Part shown: one piece after another, positions 42,178-50,478 of the stretch
How positions within the stretch are numbered: position 1 is the stretch's first letter
How the letters are laid out: every line of letters starts with the position of its first letter
Assembly: GCF_945952095.1 (NCBI RefSeq)
Contig: NZ_CAMFHL010000019.1
Location: 1-51,228 of the forward strand
DNA length: 51,228 bases
Direction: 5' to 3'
DNA from: an uncultured Arsenicibacter sp.
GTDB lineage: Bacteria; Bacteroidota; Bacteroidia; Cytophagales; Spirosomataceae
Position numbers and translations under genes: made by a program
The notes under the pieces: generated by a model
Databases searched by the model: none
What the model was told of the DNA's origin: nothing
What the model saw: the letters and a program-made list of their open reading frames with translations, nothing else

Positions 42178-43812
42178 ATGAGAAAGAAGACTACTTTATT
42201 TTTAGCTATCCTTAGCGTCTGGAGCCTTTCCGCCTTGTCTGTTCATGCCCAGATCCGTATAGGCCCTCCGGGCGGTACGTTCAGCGGCTCTGCTTCGCTG
42301 GATGTCCAGTCGGGCCCGTACACTACCGGAAGCCCGTATCGCGGCCTGCTATTACCGGTGGTAACTACTACCCAGCGCGGACAGATACAAAACCCCGCAA
42401 CGGGCCTACTGGTCTTCAACGCCACGACCAATCAGGTCGAAGTGAACACCGGCACCGCCGCAGCACCGGTATGGACACCTGGCGGTGTTGTTAATTCTGG
42501 CGGGGGAGGCAGCGGCTGGAGCCTGACCGGTAATGCCGGCACTAACAGCACGACCAATTTTCTGGGTACGACCGACAATACGCCATTTGCCATCCGTGTC
42601 AATAATCAGCCATCCGGCCGGATTGACCCTGCTCTTTTCAATGTAGCGTTTGGCTATCTTACATTTACAGCGGCACCGACCGGCCAGGGCAATACCGCAC
42701 TTGGGACATCAGCCCTCTACACCCTGTCGAGCGGTAGTTTTAACACCGGAGCTGGCTATAAAGCGCTGTTTGGCAACACTACCGGTATTGGCAACACAGC
42801 TGTGGGAGCAGTGGCACTGCAAGGCAATACCGGCGGCAACAACAATACGGCCATGGGACAAGTAGCTTTGACCGGTAATACAACCGGCAGCAATAATACG
42901 GCCCTGGGCGCCGGTTCGCTACAGACAAACAGTACCGGTTACGAAAACACCGCTGTTGGCTCAAATGCGCAGGCTAAAACAACAACGGGCTACTCGAATA
43001 TTGCCGTCGGTACTGATGCGCTTTACAACAACACCAACGGGCATGATAATACGGCATTCGGCGGCTCTGCTCTGCTGAACAACACTTCGGGCCAGAGCAA
43101 TATGGCAACCGGTAATCTGTCGATGCGGCTCAATACGACCGGGCAGGCCAACACGGCGGCTGGTACGCTGGCGCTGCAATATAATACCGGCGGCAATTTT
43201 AATACCGCACTGGGGTACAATGCAGGTCCCCCGTCCGGCAGTCCGACCCTGACTAATGCAACAGCCATCGGAGCCAACGCCATTGTGAACGCCAGCAACA
43301 CCATTGTACTGGGTGATAACACCATTACAGCCATCCGTGCCAATGTACAGACAATTTCTACGTTATCGGACCAGCGCATAAAGGAACAGATTACGGCCAA
43401 CGTTCCGGGGCTTTCGTTTATCACCCGGCTCAGGCCCGTCACCTATTATGTCAACAAGCAGAAGGAAGCACAGCTGACCGGATATCCGGTAAAAGCGGGG
43501 GTACAGGATCCGGTTCTACACAGCGGTTTTCTGGCGCAGGAGGTTGAGGCAGCAGCCAAAGCCGCCGGTTATAATTTTGAAGGTGTAAAGCAGGAAGAAG
43601 GCGGCAAATACTACACTGTGGGTTATACCCTGTTTGTGGTGCCGCTTGTGCAGGCAGTAAAAGACCTTCATGCTGAAGTCATCGGTCTGAAAGCCCGGTT
43701 GGACGCCAGCCAAACCAGTTATCAGCAACTGGCAGAGCAAGTGCGCCGGTTAGAGGTGTTGCTTGAGGCCGGTAAACCGGCGGCCCGGCAACCAGTCTCA
43801 GCAACCCGCTAA
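42178..43812 (+). CDS. Surface protein with 17-residue repeats and S74 intramolecular chaperone domain
   Basis: A 544-residue secreted protein. Sec signal about 1-24 (VHAQ). A region to about 170 leads to eleven tandem repeats beginning at N172, each exactly 17 residues apart (172, 189 and so on to 342) with consensus NTAxGxxALxxNTxGxx. This is the YadA-head/trimeric beta-roll pattern. After it come a TIVLGDN segment, a peptidase S74 domain (LSDQRIKEQI at about 397, with LRPVTYYVNK and HSGFLAQEVE), and a C-terminal coiled coil with leucine heptads. S74 domains self-cleave after helping trimer folding in phage tail fibres and bacterial adhesins. An adhesin is likely. Confidence 0.88.
   Translation: MRKKTTLFLAILSVWSLSALSVHAQIRIGPPGGTFSGSASLDVQSGPYTTGSPYRGLLLPVVTTTQRGQIQNPATGLLVFNATTNQVEVNTGTAAAPVWTPGGVVNSGGGGSGWSLTGNAGTNSTTNFLGTTDNTPFAIRVNNQPSGRIDPALFNVAFGYLTFTAAPTGQGNTALGTSALYTLSSGSFNTGAGYKALFGNTTGIGNTAVGAVALQGNTGGNNNTAMGQVALTGNTTGSNNTALGAGSLQTNSTGYENTAVGSNAQAKTTTGYSNIAVGTDALYNNTNGHDNTAFGGSALLNNTSGQSNMATGNLSMRLNTTGQANTAAGTLALQYNTGGNFNTALGYNAGPPSGSPTLTNATAIGANAIVNASNTIVLGDNTITAIRANVQTISTLSDQRIKEQITANVPGLSFITRLRPVTYYVNKQKEAQLTGYPVKAGVQDPVLHSGFLAQEVEAAAKAAGYNFEGVKQEEGGKYYTVGYTLFVVPLVQAVKDLHAEVIGLKARLDASQTSYQQLAEQVRRLEVLLEAGKPAARQPVSATR
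42691..43224 (+). repeat. Eleven 51-bp tandem repeats inside the S74-protein gene
   Basis: Asn at residues 172, 189, 206, 223, 240, 257, 274, 291, 308, 325 and 342 begins each unit, with no indels. The DNA copies have diverged but the codon frame is strictly kept. Confidence 0.9.
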
Positions 43813-43814
43813 TT

Positions 43815-44357
43815 TTAATAGCTCATTTCCCGCTCTACGGCCAGAAAATGGGTCAGTTCACCCTGCTGGTTACGGAGCGGGTCAATATTGATCGTACACT
43901 GGTAAGCTTCGCCGTTTTTACGGTAATTCGTCAGTTCAACGCTGACCGGACTGGCATGGCGCAGGCTTTGCCGGATCCGGTCAGTCATAAGCGGACTGGT
44001 AGCTGTCCCCTGAAACAGATGAGGTGTTTTGCCGAGCACTTCGCGCGCCGAATAGCCGGTCATGGCCAGAATACTGTGGCTGGCCCATAAAATAGTCCGG
44101 GCGGTATCGGTCAGGATGAGGGTAGCACCGCTTTCCATCTGGTGCAGGTAGTGTTTCTGCTCGCGGCGGTTGAGGTCCCATCCGAATATATGGTTCAGGC
44201 GCAGAAAGAGCGCCTTTTCTTTTTCATTGGCCTGTTGCTGTGCATGCGTCAGGAGCATGATCTCGAAGCTTGCGACCGGAAACGGGCGGCTCCCCTCCTG
44301 CCATGCCCGGTTGTAGCCCCGCTGAATCATTTCGTCATATGCATTCGTGCTGTTCAT
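43815..44357 (-). CDS. PAS-domain (LOV-like) protein without photo-reactive Cys
   Basis: A 180-residue protein. A helical N-terminal region (about 1-70) precedes one PAS domain (about 75-178). The domain follows the LOV scheme: ILWASHSILAMTGYSAREVLGKTPHLFQG, then ELTNYRKNGEAYQCTINIDPL. In LOV domains the sequence GxNCRFLQ carries the flavin-binding Cys; here the corresponding positions (109-116) read GKTPHLFQ, so the Cys is Pro. Flavin-adduct photochemistry is therefore not expected. No output domain is present, so it may act through protein contacts. Its stop lies only two bases from the stop of the convergent S74-protein gene. Confidence 0.8.
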   Translation of the reverse strand: MNSTNAYDEMIQRGYNRAWQEGSRPFPVASFEIMLLTHAQQQANEKEKALFLRLNHIFGWDLNRREQKHYLHQMESGATLILTDTARTILWASHSILAMTGYSAREVLGKTPHLFQGTATSPLMTDRIRQSLRHASPVSVELTNYRKNGEAYQCTINIDPLRNQQGELTHFLAVEREMSY

Positions 44358-44603
44358 CGTGTTGTTTGCTGATTATTTTGTGTTCTAACATACAAAAGGG
44401 GCCGGATCATTCAAATTTTTCTGGCTGTGCCGCACTTTTTTTGACGTGCAGACGGCCTGCCGGTCCTGTATGCATAACACCCTGTCAAAAAAAGTTGTTA
44501 TATTTTCAAAAAAAATCTACCTCAAAACCTGCTCTGAATCAAGCAGAAGCGTTTTTTACGATTTTTTTTCGCTGTTTTTTTTCAACTTTTTTTGGAGGAG
44601 GAC
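44358..44603. other. T-rich non-coding region before tRNA-Asp
   Basis: About 250 bases with long homopolymer T runs and no gene. Frames of 74 and 141 codons cross it, but they are low-complexity and unsupported. Confidence 0.5.
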
Positions 44604-44634
44604 TTGCGCCGTATCGGTTTACGCTATACTTTTG
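44604..44634 (+). promoter_or_regulatory. Promoter of tRNA-Asp
   Basis: TACTTTTG (44627-44634) is an exact TAnnTTTG match and TTG (44604-44606) lies 20 bp upstream. Predicted start near 44641, 45 nt before the mature tRNA. Confidence 0.7.
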
Positions 44635-44685
44635 CACCACGATTTCACCACAACGGCAACGAAAAAATGAAATCGGAAAACAAAC

Positions 44686-44759
44686 GGTTCGGTAGTTCAG
44701 CCGGTTAGAATACCTGCCTGTCACGCAGGGGGTCGCGGGTTCGAGTCCCGTCCGGACCG
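44686..44759 (+). tRNA. tRNA-Asp (GTC)
   Basis: A complete 74-base cloverleaf. The acceptor stem GGTTCGG pairs with CCGGACC (one T-G pair), and the anticodon arm CCTGC CTGTCAC GCAGG holds the anticodon GTC. The T loop is TTCGAGT in GCGGG/CCCGT. The discriminator base is G, as expected for Asp. No CCA is encoded. The tRNA 3' region is a typical integration site, and an AT-rich element with an integrase begins about 200 bp downstream. Confidence 0.95.
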
Positions 44760-44772
44760 CTAGAAGTAAAAC

Positions 44773-44811
44773 AAAAAGCCTTGTAATTCAATCAATTACA
44801 AGGCTTTTTTT
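44773..44811 (+). terminator. Terminator after tRNA-Asp
   Basis: AAAAAGCCTTGTAATT pairs with AATTACAAGGCTTTTT, a perfect 16-bp stem with loop CAATC and seven T. It may belong to the host tRNA unit or have been brought by the element. Confidence 0.9.
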
Positions 44812-44859
44812 GTTGATACTCAGTCCGTTAAATAAAAACACGTTTTACTATTTAAACTT

Positions 44860-44885
44860 AGTTGTCCCTAGTTGTAACCAGTTGT
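44860..44885. repeat. Three AGTTGT repeats at 10-bp spacing
   Basis: AGTTGT at 44860, 44870 and 44880, separated by four bases each. They lie between the tRNA terminator and the integrase gene. Integrases with an arm-binding domain use such phased repeats next to the attachment site, so these are candidate arm-type sites. Confidence 0.5.
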
Positions 44886-44928
44886 CTTTGAGACATTTTT
44901 GATACTTTTTTAAAAAACTATCAGGCTG

Positions 44929-44936
44929 TAGGTTTG
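44929..44936 (+). promoter_or_regulatory. -7 element for the integrase gene
   Basis: TAGGTTTG matches TAnnTTTG, 20 bases before the integrase ATG. No TTG at the usual distance upstream. Confidence 0.4.
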
Positions 44937-44956
44937 GGCAAAAATGCTCAGAATCC

Positions 44957-46162
44957 ATGTTAACAGTCAAAGTAAGGTTTACAATTATCTACAACAGAAA
45001 AGGCAAAACAGACCGTAACGGTAAAGCATCGGTCGTCATTGAAGCATACCAGAACGGAATACGGAAGTATTTCAAGACCGGCGTAAAGATAGCTCCCGGC
45101 CAATGGGACGAAGCCCGTAAAGAGGTCAGAAATCAACCGAACGATAACAGGATTATCCGGGAGGTGGTAAGAGAACTAGATACGTTTGCTATGACTTTCC
45201 CCTACAAACATAACCGGCCCTTCTCTATTCAGGACTTTGCCTTGCTTAAACGGGTTCCTGAGCCTGCCGTTAAGCTACAGTCATTTAGTGAATTTCTTAC
45301 CGAGCAGATAGGCTTAAACCGCAAAGAACAGGCATACGCCACTACAAACAGGCATGAACGGGTAGCCAAAAGCCTTCTTGACTTTAACGGCGGCAAGGCT
45401 GTACAGTTTGATGACCTGACATACAACTTCATTGAAGACTTTGACCGCTTTCTTCTTCGCAAGAAGCAACACGTCAATACCAGAGACAAAGCTCATAAGG
45501 TTATCAAGAAATATTTGACGCTGGCAATTAAAAAAGGATTGTTCGAACTTAAGAACAACCCTTACAATAGTTTTAAACTTAAAACGGTAAAGCCGGAAAA
45601 AGAAATTCTATTACCGGGAGAGATCAAAAAGATTGAAGATCTACAGTTTAATCCAGATCAAAAACACCTTGCAATTTATCGCGACGCTTTTCTTTTTGCT
45701 TACTATACATTACTCCGTATTAGTGATGTTACAAGGCTAACACAGAAGCATATTTCAAAAACTGATAAAGGTTTAATTTTTGAACTTGTTGCCCAGAAAA
45801 CGAAGAAGCTGAACAGGGTTCTGGCTTATGCATTACATACCGTTTCCGGACAACTAAGTAAACCGGAACAAATCCTTTTAAGGTATCAGCGATCAGATAA
45901 CAATCCTCTATTTGGCAGATCTCCGCAAAAGATCAATAAATACTTAAAGGAAATATTGACATTAGCGGGTATAAAGAAAAAAGACATTCATTTTCACAGC
46001 GCCCGGCACTCCGGCATTACTTTTTTGACTTCCAAAAAAGTAAATATTTCCTACATTCAACAATTAGCCCAGCATTCTAAAATAACTGAAACCCAAGGCT
46101 ATATACATCTTAGTGGTGTTCATATGGAAGAGGCTCTGAGTAGTGTTAACTGGGATATTTAA
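44957..46162 (+). CDS. Site-specific tyrosine integrase
   Basis: A 401-residue recombinase of the Bacteroidota type. The N-terminal arm-binding domain (about 1-95: VRFTIIYNRKGKTDRNGKA, GVKIAPGQWD) precedes a SAM-like core-binding domain (about 105-205). The catalytic domain has the complete set: R254 in TLLRISDV, a Lys in AQKTKK, H347 and R350 in HSARH, H373 in AQHSK and the nucleophile Y382 in GYIHL. It lies 197 bp from tRNA-Asp and is oriented away from it. It is probably the integrase that placed the element in the tRNA. The three AGTTGT repeats upstream may be its arm sites. Confidence 0.92.
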   Translation: MLTVKVRFTIIYNRKGKTDRNGKASVVIEAYQNGIRKYFKTGVKIAPGQWDEARKEVRNQPNDNRIIREVVRELDTFAMTFPYKHNRPFSIQDFALLKRVPEPAVKLQSFSEFLTEQIGLNRKEQAYATTNRHERVAKSLLDFNGGKAVQFDDLTYNFIEDFDRFLLRKKQHVNTRDKAHKVIKKYLTLAIKKGLFELKNNPYNSFKLKTVKPEKEILLPGEIKKIEDLQFNPDQKHLAIYRDAFLFAYYTLLRISDVTRLTQKHISKTDKGLIFELVAQKTKKLNRVLAYALHTVSGQLSKPEQILLRYQRSDNNPLFGRSPQKINKYLKEILTLAGIKKKDIHFHSARHSGITFLTSKKVNISYIQQLAQHSKITETQGYIHLSGVHMEEALSSVNWDI

Positions 46163-46189
46163 ATTTTACATTTAGACAATATTTTTAAT

Positions 46190-47020
46190 ATGGAACCTTC
46201 GAAACGAAAATATATAAAGCATAAAAAGGATTATAAAATAACATCAAAATACTATTTAGATAAGAGAAAATCGAGCACAAGTGATAATTCTAATAAATCT
46301 GTCTTTAAGGCTATTAAAGGTGTTTTTGATTCACATAACTCAACTGAATATTCTGAATTATCTAAGACTGTTACAGGTAAAGCCCAAGAAGATAAAAATA
46401 GCCTATATATCAGAATAACAGCCAAAGGACAATTAACTGTTATCTCAAGCAGGCTTGGTATGAAACTAACTGAAACAGAATTCAAAGGGCTGTTATTTAA
46501 TCCAATATATAAAGAACTCATTCAAAACGAAGTTTTTACTATTGAGCAGACGATTAGAAGTTATGGCGTTGAAATGGACGATTTTAATATAAAAGATTGG
46601 TTGTTTTCTTACTCTCGCAATCTTCTGCATGTAGATGAATATATCAAGGCTATTCTTGTATCAGAATTATACACTGGGTTAGAGTCAGAATACTCTATTC
46701 ATCCCTACTTCTTGTCAAAGATATTTACTGATGAGAGTTTTGATGTTGTTGGAACACTTGCTAAAATGGGTATCCAAACAGCTATAGACTTAAAAAGTAA
46801 GTATGGCCCTTTACTGACTGCCCAAGAAATTCAATCAAGATTATCAGATCTTAGCACAATAAACTACCAGTACTGCTTACTGGACTGTTTCACAGGCATG
46901 TATCAAGATCATATTAAAACCAGAATCAATAGCCCTGATGCTCATTTGTATCTTGAAAGGTTTGAAGAACTCATTATGTCTGATGCCCTTATACCACACC
47001 GTTGGTACCGCCCCTCATAA
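46190..47020 (+). CDS. Hypothetical protein of the mobile element
   Basis: A 276-residue protein starting 27 bp after the integrase stop. The first 60 residues are strongly basic and disordered (RKYIKHKKDYKITSKYYLDK). The rest is helical and acidic/aromatic, with no motif that I recognise (TETEFKGLLFNPIYKELI; HPYFLSKIFTDES). Two Cys occur near the C-terminus (LLDCFTGM). No signal peptide or membrane helix. The codon use is AT-rich like the rest of the element. A basic N-terminus suggests nucleic acid binding, but this is inference. It may be cargo or an accessory factor. Confidence 0.65.
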   Translation: MEPSKRKYIKHKKDYKITSKYYLDKRKSSTSDNSNKSVFKAIKGVFDSHNSTEYSELSKTVTGKAQEDKNSLYIRITAKGQLTVISSRLGMKLTETEFKGLLFNPIYKELIQNEVFTIEQTIRSYGVEMDDFNIKDWLFSYSRNLLHVDEYIKAILVSELYTGLESEYSIHPYFLSKIFTDESFDVVGTLAKMGIQTAIDLKSKYGPLLTAQEIQSRLSDLSTINYQYCLLDCFTGMYQDHIKTRINSPDAHLYLERFEELIMSDALIPHRWYRPS

Positions 47021-47051
47021 GTAACTGATTTACATAGAATTATATTTTTTT

Positions 47052-47096
47052 GTCAAAAAATATTAAACAAAATAATATTGTTTAATATTTTTTGAC
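47052..47096. repeat. Perfect AT-rich palindrome upstream of the excisionase gene
   Basis: Arms 47052-47070 and 47078-47096 pair over 19 bp with a 7-base loop (AATAATA). It lies 36 bp before the HTH gene. It may be a terminator for the preceding gene (T run in the 3' arm) or an operator. A 45-base AT-rich dyad is also typical of directionality-factor sites. Confidence 0.75.
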
Positions 47097-47132
47097 TTAT
47101 GTTTGCTCCCATTAAACACAAATTATCCTGTT

Positions 47133-47342
47133 ATGCGCAAGAATACACAAGTTAGCACAAATCAACCAATTGAGTGGCTTAGATCTAAACAGGCAATGGA
47201 AGTACTGAAAGTCAGCCGCAACAAATTTCATTCACTTCTGAAAGAGGGTGCAATACCCGTAAGACGTATGAATAAACGCTTATTTTACATCAATCGCGCT
47301 GATATAGACCGGTACATTCAGGGATATAGCCAAAACCAGTAA
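47133..47342 (+). CDS. Excisionase-like helix-turn-helix protein
   Basis: A 69-residue HTH protein. The frame opens at TTG 47103; the ATG at 47133 (MRKNTQVS) gives a typical excisionase. The MerR/Xis-type domain reads WLRSKQAMEVLKVSRNKFHSLLKEGAIPVRRMNKRLFYINRADIDRYI, with the helix-turn-helix (about 20-40) and the wing RRMNKRLFYI. In integrative elements these small HTH proteins act as directionality factors for excision or as regulators. It lies among integrase and replication genes and follows a perfect palindrome at 47052. Confidence 0.85.
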   Translation: MRKNTQVSTNQPIEWLRSKQAMEVLKVSRNKFHSLLKEGAIPVRRMNKRLFYINRADIDRYIQGYSQNQ

Positions 47343-47381
47343 TACCCCTCATACCCGAGAAACTAATTAATCCCTAAAAAT

Positions 47382-47705
47382 ATGTCTGCTTACATCAACC
47401 TGGCGGTTAGTGACTATTTTAGCTCACCAAAGGCCAATCCTGAGAAAATAATACGGGAACGGCAGCTCATTGTTTTAAATCCCTATACACAGCAGCCCGT
47501 TAACCTTTTCCCGCTTTTTGAGTACATTCATGAATACTGGAGCTATGAAAAGACAGCAGACCAGTCAACTGAGATTTTAGAGGAACAGCTATACGAGGTT
47601 GCTTGCAATCTCTCACTGGAGCGGCAGATGAATTATCCTGATACAATCGGCACCCTTGCCCGGCTTGGTAAGCTCTTCCAGGCAATGCGTAGAATTAAGC
47701 CGTAA
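47382..47705 (+). CDS. Hypothetical protein of the mobile element
   Basis: A 107-residue soluble protein, helical by composition (ILEEQLYEVACNLSLER and TIGTLARLGKLFQAMRRIKP), no signal or membrane segment. No family recognised. Starts 39 bp after the HTH gene and probably belongs to the same transcription unit. Similar small helical proteins in Bacteroidota elements lie between the excisionase and the mobilisation genes, so an accessory role is plausible. Confidence 0.62.
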   Translation: MSAYINLAVSDYFSSPKANPEKIIRERQLIVLNPYTQQPVNLFPLFEYIHEYWSYEKTADQSTEILEEQLYEVACNLSLERQMNYPDTIGTLARLGKLFQAMRRIKP

Positions 47706-47886
47706 TCAGTACACCGGATTAGCTCCAGTCCGTCAATCCTCCCTTTTACAATAAGCGTATAGCAAGCCATCAGGCTTTAATTTCGGGTAACTCAAGAAAT
47801 TCTTGAGCAGCTATTCTATTGCCTGATTTTAACCATACGCTCTGCATTCTACAATCCCTGTAACTAATTTTAAAAGAACCATTGAC

Positions 47887-49140
47887 ATGAGAACCAGAAT
47901 AGACAATACCCAATCTTCCAGACAACAAACATCTAAGCGTAGCCGGACTTTAGAACGCTGGCTTTATATCCGTAAGGACTGTAAATACAGCAACCAGGGG
48001 AAAAGCATAACCCTGAGACTGCGGTATGAAAACCGGCAGGTATTTGGTGTGACTGGAGTTACAGTACAGAGCATCGAGGATTGGGACCCAGCGACAAAGA
48101 CCATAAAAGGAGATCCTATCGGCACGTCTCGTTTAGAGCAGATACTAACACGTTTAACACAGATTGAAAATCAGTACCGTATTGCCTGTCAACCTTTTGA
48201 TCTGGAAGACATTATTAACAAGGCGTTAGGTGTCCACGTAGAAGCAAGGGGGATTCCGAAAGTAACTGAGTTACTACGGGACTTTAATAAACAAATGCAG
48301 CTCCGTTTTGAAGTAGGCGACATGAAAGAGCACTCTTTAGAGAAACTTGTATTGTGGAACCGGTTTATAGAAGAGTTTGTGACCAAAAAATATGGCTATC
48401 ATGGCATGATCAAACAGATTGTACCAGGTGATAGCAAGAACTTTGAACTATTCTTAAAACAGCACTATAACCACTCTCACGACTATACACAGAAAATAGT
48501 CGAGCATCTAAAGCGGGTGTTAAATTATGCCGTTGAAAATGAATGGATTACAAGAAACCCATTTTTAAATTTCCGTAAAAAGATGTTCCACCAGAAGGGT
48601 GAATATCTAACGATGGCAGAGCTGGAGAAACTAGAAAAAGCAACCCTGTTTTCACCGGTACTAGATAGAATACGGGATGCCTTTATTTTCCTTTGCTGGA
48701 CCGGCCTTTCCTACAAAGATGCCGTTTCATTAACGCAAAAGCACATTATTGAGACTCCGGAAGGTGATTCGTATATACTCCAGCGTAGAACTAAGACCGG
48801 CACCGGCGCAATGCCATATCTTACAGAAAAGTGCCGTGATATTCTTAAGAAATATAGAGAAGATACCTTTTGTGCTAGCCGTGGCCAGCTTCTGCCGCTC
48901 CCCTCAAACCAAAAGATAAACACCTATCTCAAGCAGGTTGCAGGAATGGCGGGTATCGACAAAAACATAAGCTGCCATACCGCCCGGCGCACTTACGCGA
49001 CCATTCTACAGGCTAAAGGTGTGGAAGAACAGTTTATTGTGGCCGCAATGGGTCATAAGAACATCGCCACTACAAAGCGGCACTACATCCACCAACAGCC
49101 AGATCCGGTAATTAAGGAACTTAAAGCAAAGCTTTCATAA
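47887..49140 (+). CDS. IntDOT-type tyrosine recombinase, second integrase
   Basis: A 417-residue recombinase with N-terminal arm-binding region (about 25-110), SAM-like domain (about 125-235) and catalytic domain. H364 and R367 in HTARRTY, H390 in MGHKN and Y400 in RHYIH are present. At the place of the first catalytic Arg it has Ser (S275 in TGLSYKDAV). As I recall, the CTnDOT integrase likewise has Ser there, with an Arg 12 residues upstream suggested to take over; here R263 is exactly 12 residues upstream. It differs strongly from the first integrase, so it may act on another attachment site, as in a CTnDOT-like element. Followed by a hairpin terminator at 49147. Confidence 0.9.
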   Translation: MRTRIDNTQSSRQQTSKRSRTLERWLYIRKDCKYSNQGKSITLRLRYENRQVFGVTGVTVQSIEDWDPATKTIKGDPIGTSRLEQILTRLTQIENQYRIACQPFDLEDIINKALGVHVEARGIPKVTELLRDFNKQMQLRFEVGDMKEHSLEKLVLWNRFIEEFVTKKYGYHGMIKQIVPGDSKNFELFLKQHYNHSHDYTQKIVEHLKRVLNYAVENEWITRNPFLNFRKKMFHQKGEYLTMAELEKLEKATLFSPVLDRIRDAFIFLCWTGLSYKDAVSLTQKHIIETPEGDSYILQRRTKTGTGAMPYLTEKCRDILKKYREDTFCASRGQLLPLPSNQKINTYLKQVAGMAGIDKNISCHTARRTYATILQAKGVEEQFIVAAMGHKNIATTKRHYIHQQPDPVIKELKAKLS

Positions 49141-49146
49141 AAAAAT

Positions 49147-49181
49147 AAGGCTCGTCAGTCCCTATCTGACGAGCCTTTGTA
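49147..49181 (+). terminator. Terminator of the second integrase
   Basis: AAGGCTCGTCAG pairs with CTGACGAGCCTT, loop TCCCTAT, short T run (TTTG). Confidence 0.8.
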
Positions 49182-49260
49182 CATGAGATATTATCCCAAG
49201 ACTTGCATACCCAGGCCAAAGGTACCGAAACTAACTTTTTAATTACAGCCGCTCAATAAA

Positions 49261-50472
49261 ATGAACCAGCAAAACAAGGCGAAAGATACAACAAATAAGC
49301 CTAAAAAAAACGGCTCAAATAAGTCAAAATTTGAACGAATCAGCGAGTTTTTAGATGAAAACTATGATCTACGCTTTAATGAAATGCTTAACGAATGGGA
49401 GCGTAAGGTAGACGGCGTATATGTCCCCTATCGTATGGCAGATATTGACTTTGATCTATTTGAGGCAAATTTTACCGGTTTTGACCGGATGTTAAGTGCA
49501 TATCTGGGATCGAGTAAAAGGGTTCGCTATAATCCTATTCAGGAATACTTTAAAAACCTGCCAACGATAGATCCGGACGAGCCGGACTACCTGACAGAGT
49601 ACTGTTCATTCATCAAAACTGATGATGATAAATGGTTCAGAAAAATGCTTGAAAAACATTTACTGAGAACTATCAGTCAGTGCTTTCAGGAAAATTACTT
49701 TAATAAACACTGTCTTGTATTTCATGGCGAACAAAACAACGGGAAAACTAGCGCGATCCGGTATTTCGCCCCAGATCCGCTTAAACGTTATGAAAAGACT
49801 GTGGATGACATTCGTAACAAAGATGCCCGTATTGAGCTCGCCACTCATTTCTTTCTCAACTTTGACGAGTTGGATAAAATGTCTCCGGATGATATTGCTA
49901 AAGTGAAATCCCTTATGTCGCTTGACCGGATTAATGAGCGTATACCACATGACAAATACAGCTCAAGTTTACCCCGTAGAGCGACTTTCTGGGGAACAAC
50001 AAATAAAACTGAGTTTTTGGTTGACGAGACCGGTAATGTACGATGGATAGTTATCATGATAAAGAAAATCAACCATGATAACGGGGGGCCAAAGGGCTAT
50101 AAAAGTATTCCTGTGGACAAGATTTGGGCGCAAATGTATGCCTTATGGCAAAAAGGAGAAAAGGGTGGATTGTCATCCAGTGAAATTAAGGAGATAGAAA
50201 AAAGAAGCTCAAAGTACCGGCGTTCATCAATCGAGATGGAAATTATTCCCAAATACTATGAACCGACCGATAAAAAAGATCCTGATCCCCGTTACATGAC
50301 GGCTACAGACGTAAAGTTAGAAATCGAAAGCAAAGTGCGTGTTCTATTAAACAGAGAGCGCATTGGGACAGCACTAAGAGCACTCGGGTTTATACAGATA
50401 CCCGCGCGGATACCTGGTAATAAGGAGAGCTTGAAAGTATGGCTAATTAAAAAAATGCCTGAAATTTTTTAA
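49261..50472 (+). CDS. VapE/D5-like (SF3-type) helicase
   Basis: A 403-residue protein with a basic N-terminus. The P-loop ATPase begins near 145: Walker A GEQNNGKT (156-163), Walker B FFLNFDE (D202-E203) and a sensor-1 element WGTTNKTEFL with the conserved Asn. Then GNVRWIVIMI, matching VapE and D5-type replicative helicases of phages and integrative elements. The C-terminal part has a winged-helix-like ending. It is likely to unwind DNA at the origin of the element. It is followed directly by a repeat array and by a primase gene, which together form a replication module. The ATG at 49261 opens the frame. Confidence 0.85.
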   Translation: MNQQNKAKDTTNKPKKNGSNKSKFERISEFLDENYDLRFNEMLNEWERKVDGVYVPYRMADIDFDLFEANFTGFDRMLSAYLGSSKRVRYNPIQEYFKNLPTIDPDEPDYLTEYCSFIKTDDDKWFRKMLEKHLLRTISQCFQENYFNKHCLVFHGEQNNGKTSAIRYFAPDPLKRYEKTVDDIRNKDARIELATHFFLNFDELDKMSPDDIAKVKSLMSLDRINERIPHDKYSSSLPRRATFWGTTNKTEFLVDETGNVRWIVIMIKKINHDNGGPKGYKSIPVDKIWAQMYALWQKGEKGGLSSSEIKEIEKRSSKYRRSSIEMEIIPKYYEPTDKKDPDPRYMTATDVKLEIESKVRVLLNRERIGTALRALGFIQIPARIPGNKESLKVWLIKKMPEIF

Positions 50473-50478
50473 AATTAC

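Noticed and set aside
42691..43224. CRISPR or non-coding tandem repeat
   Set aside because: The 51-bp period is the codon-level reflection of a 17-residue protein repeat in one open frame.
44270..44695. A 141-codon frame before tRNA-Asp
   Set aside because: It runs through homopolymer T tracts into the tRNA promoter and tRNA, and has no recognisable domain.
47103..47132. TTG start for the excisionase-like gene
   Set aside because: It would add ten residues that are not typical of the family. The ATG at 47133 gives the normal N-terminus.
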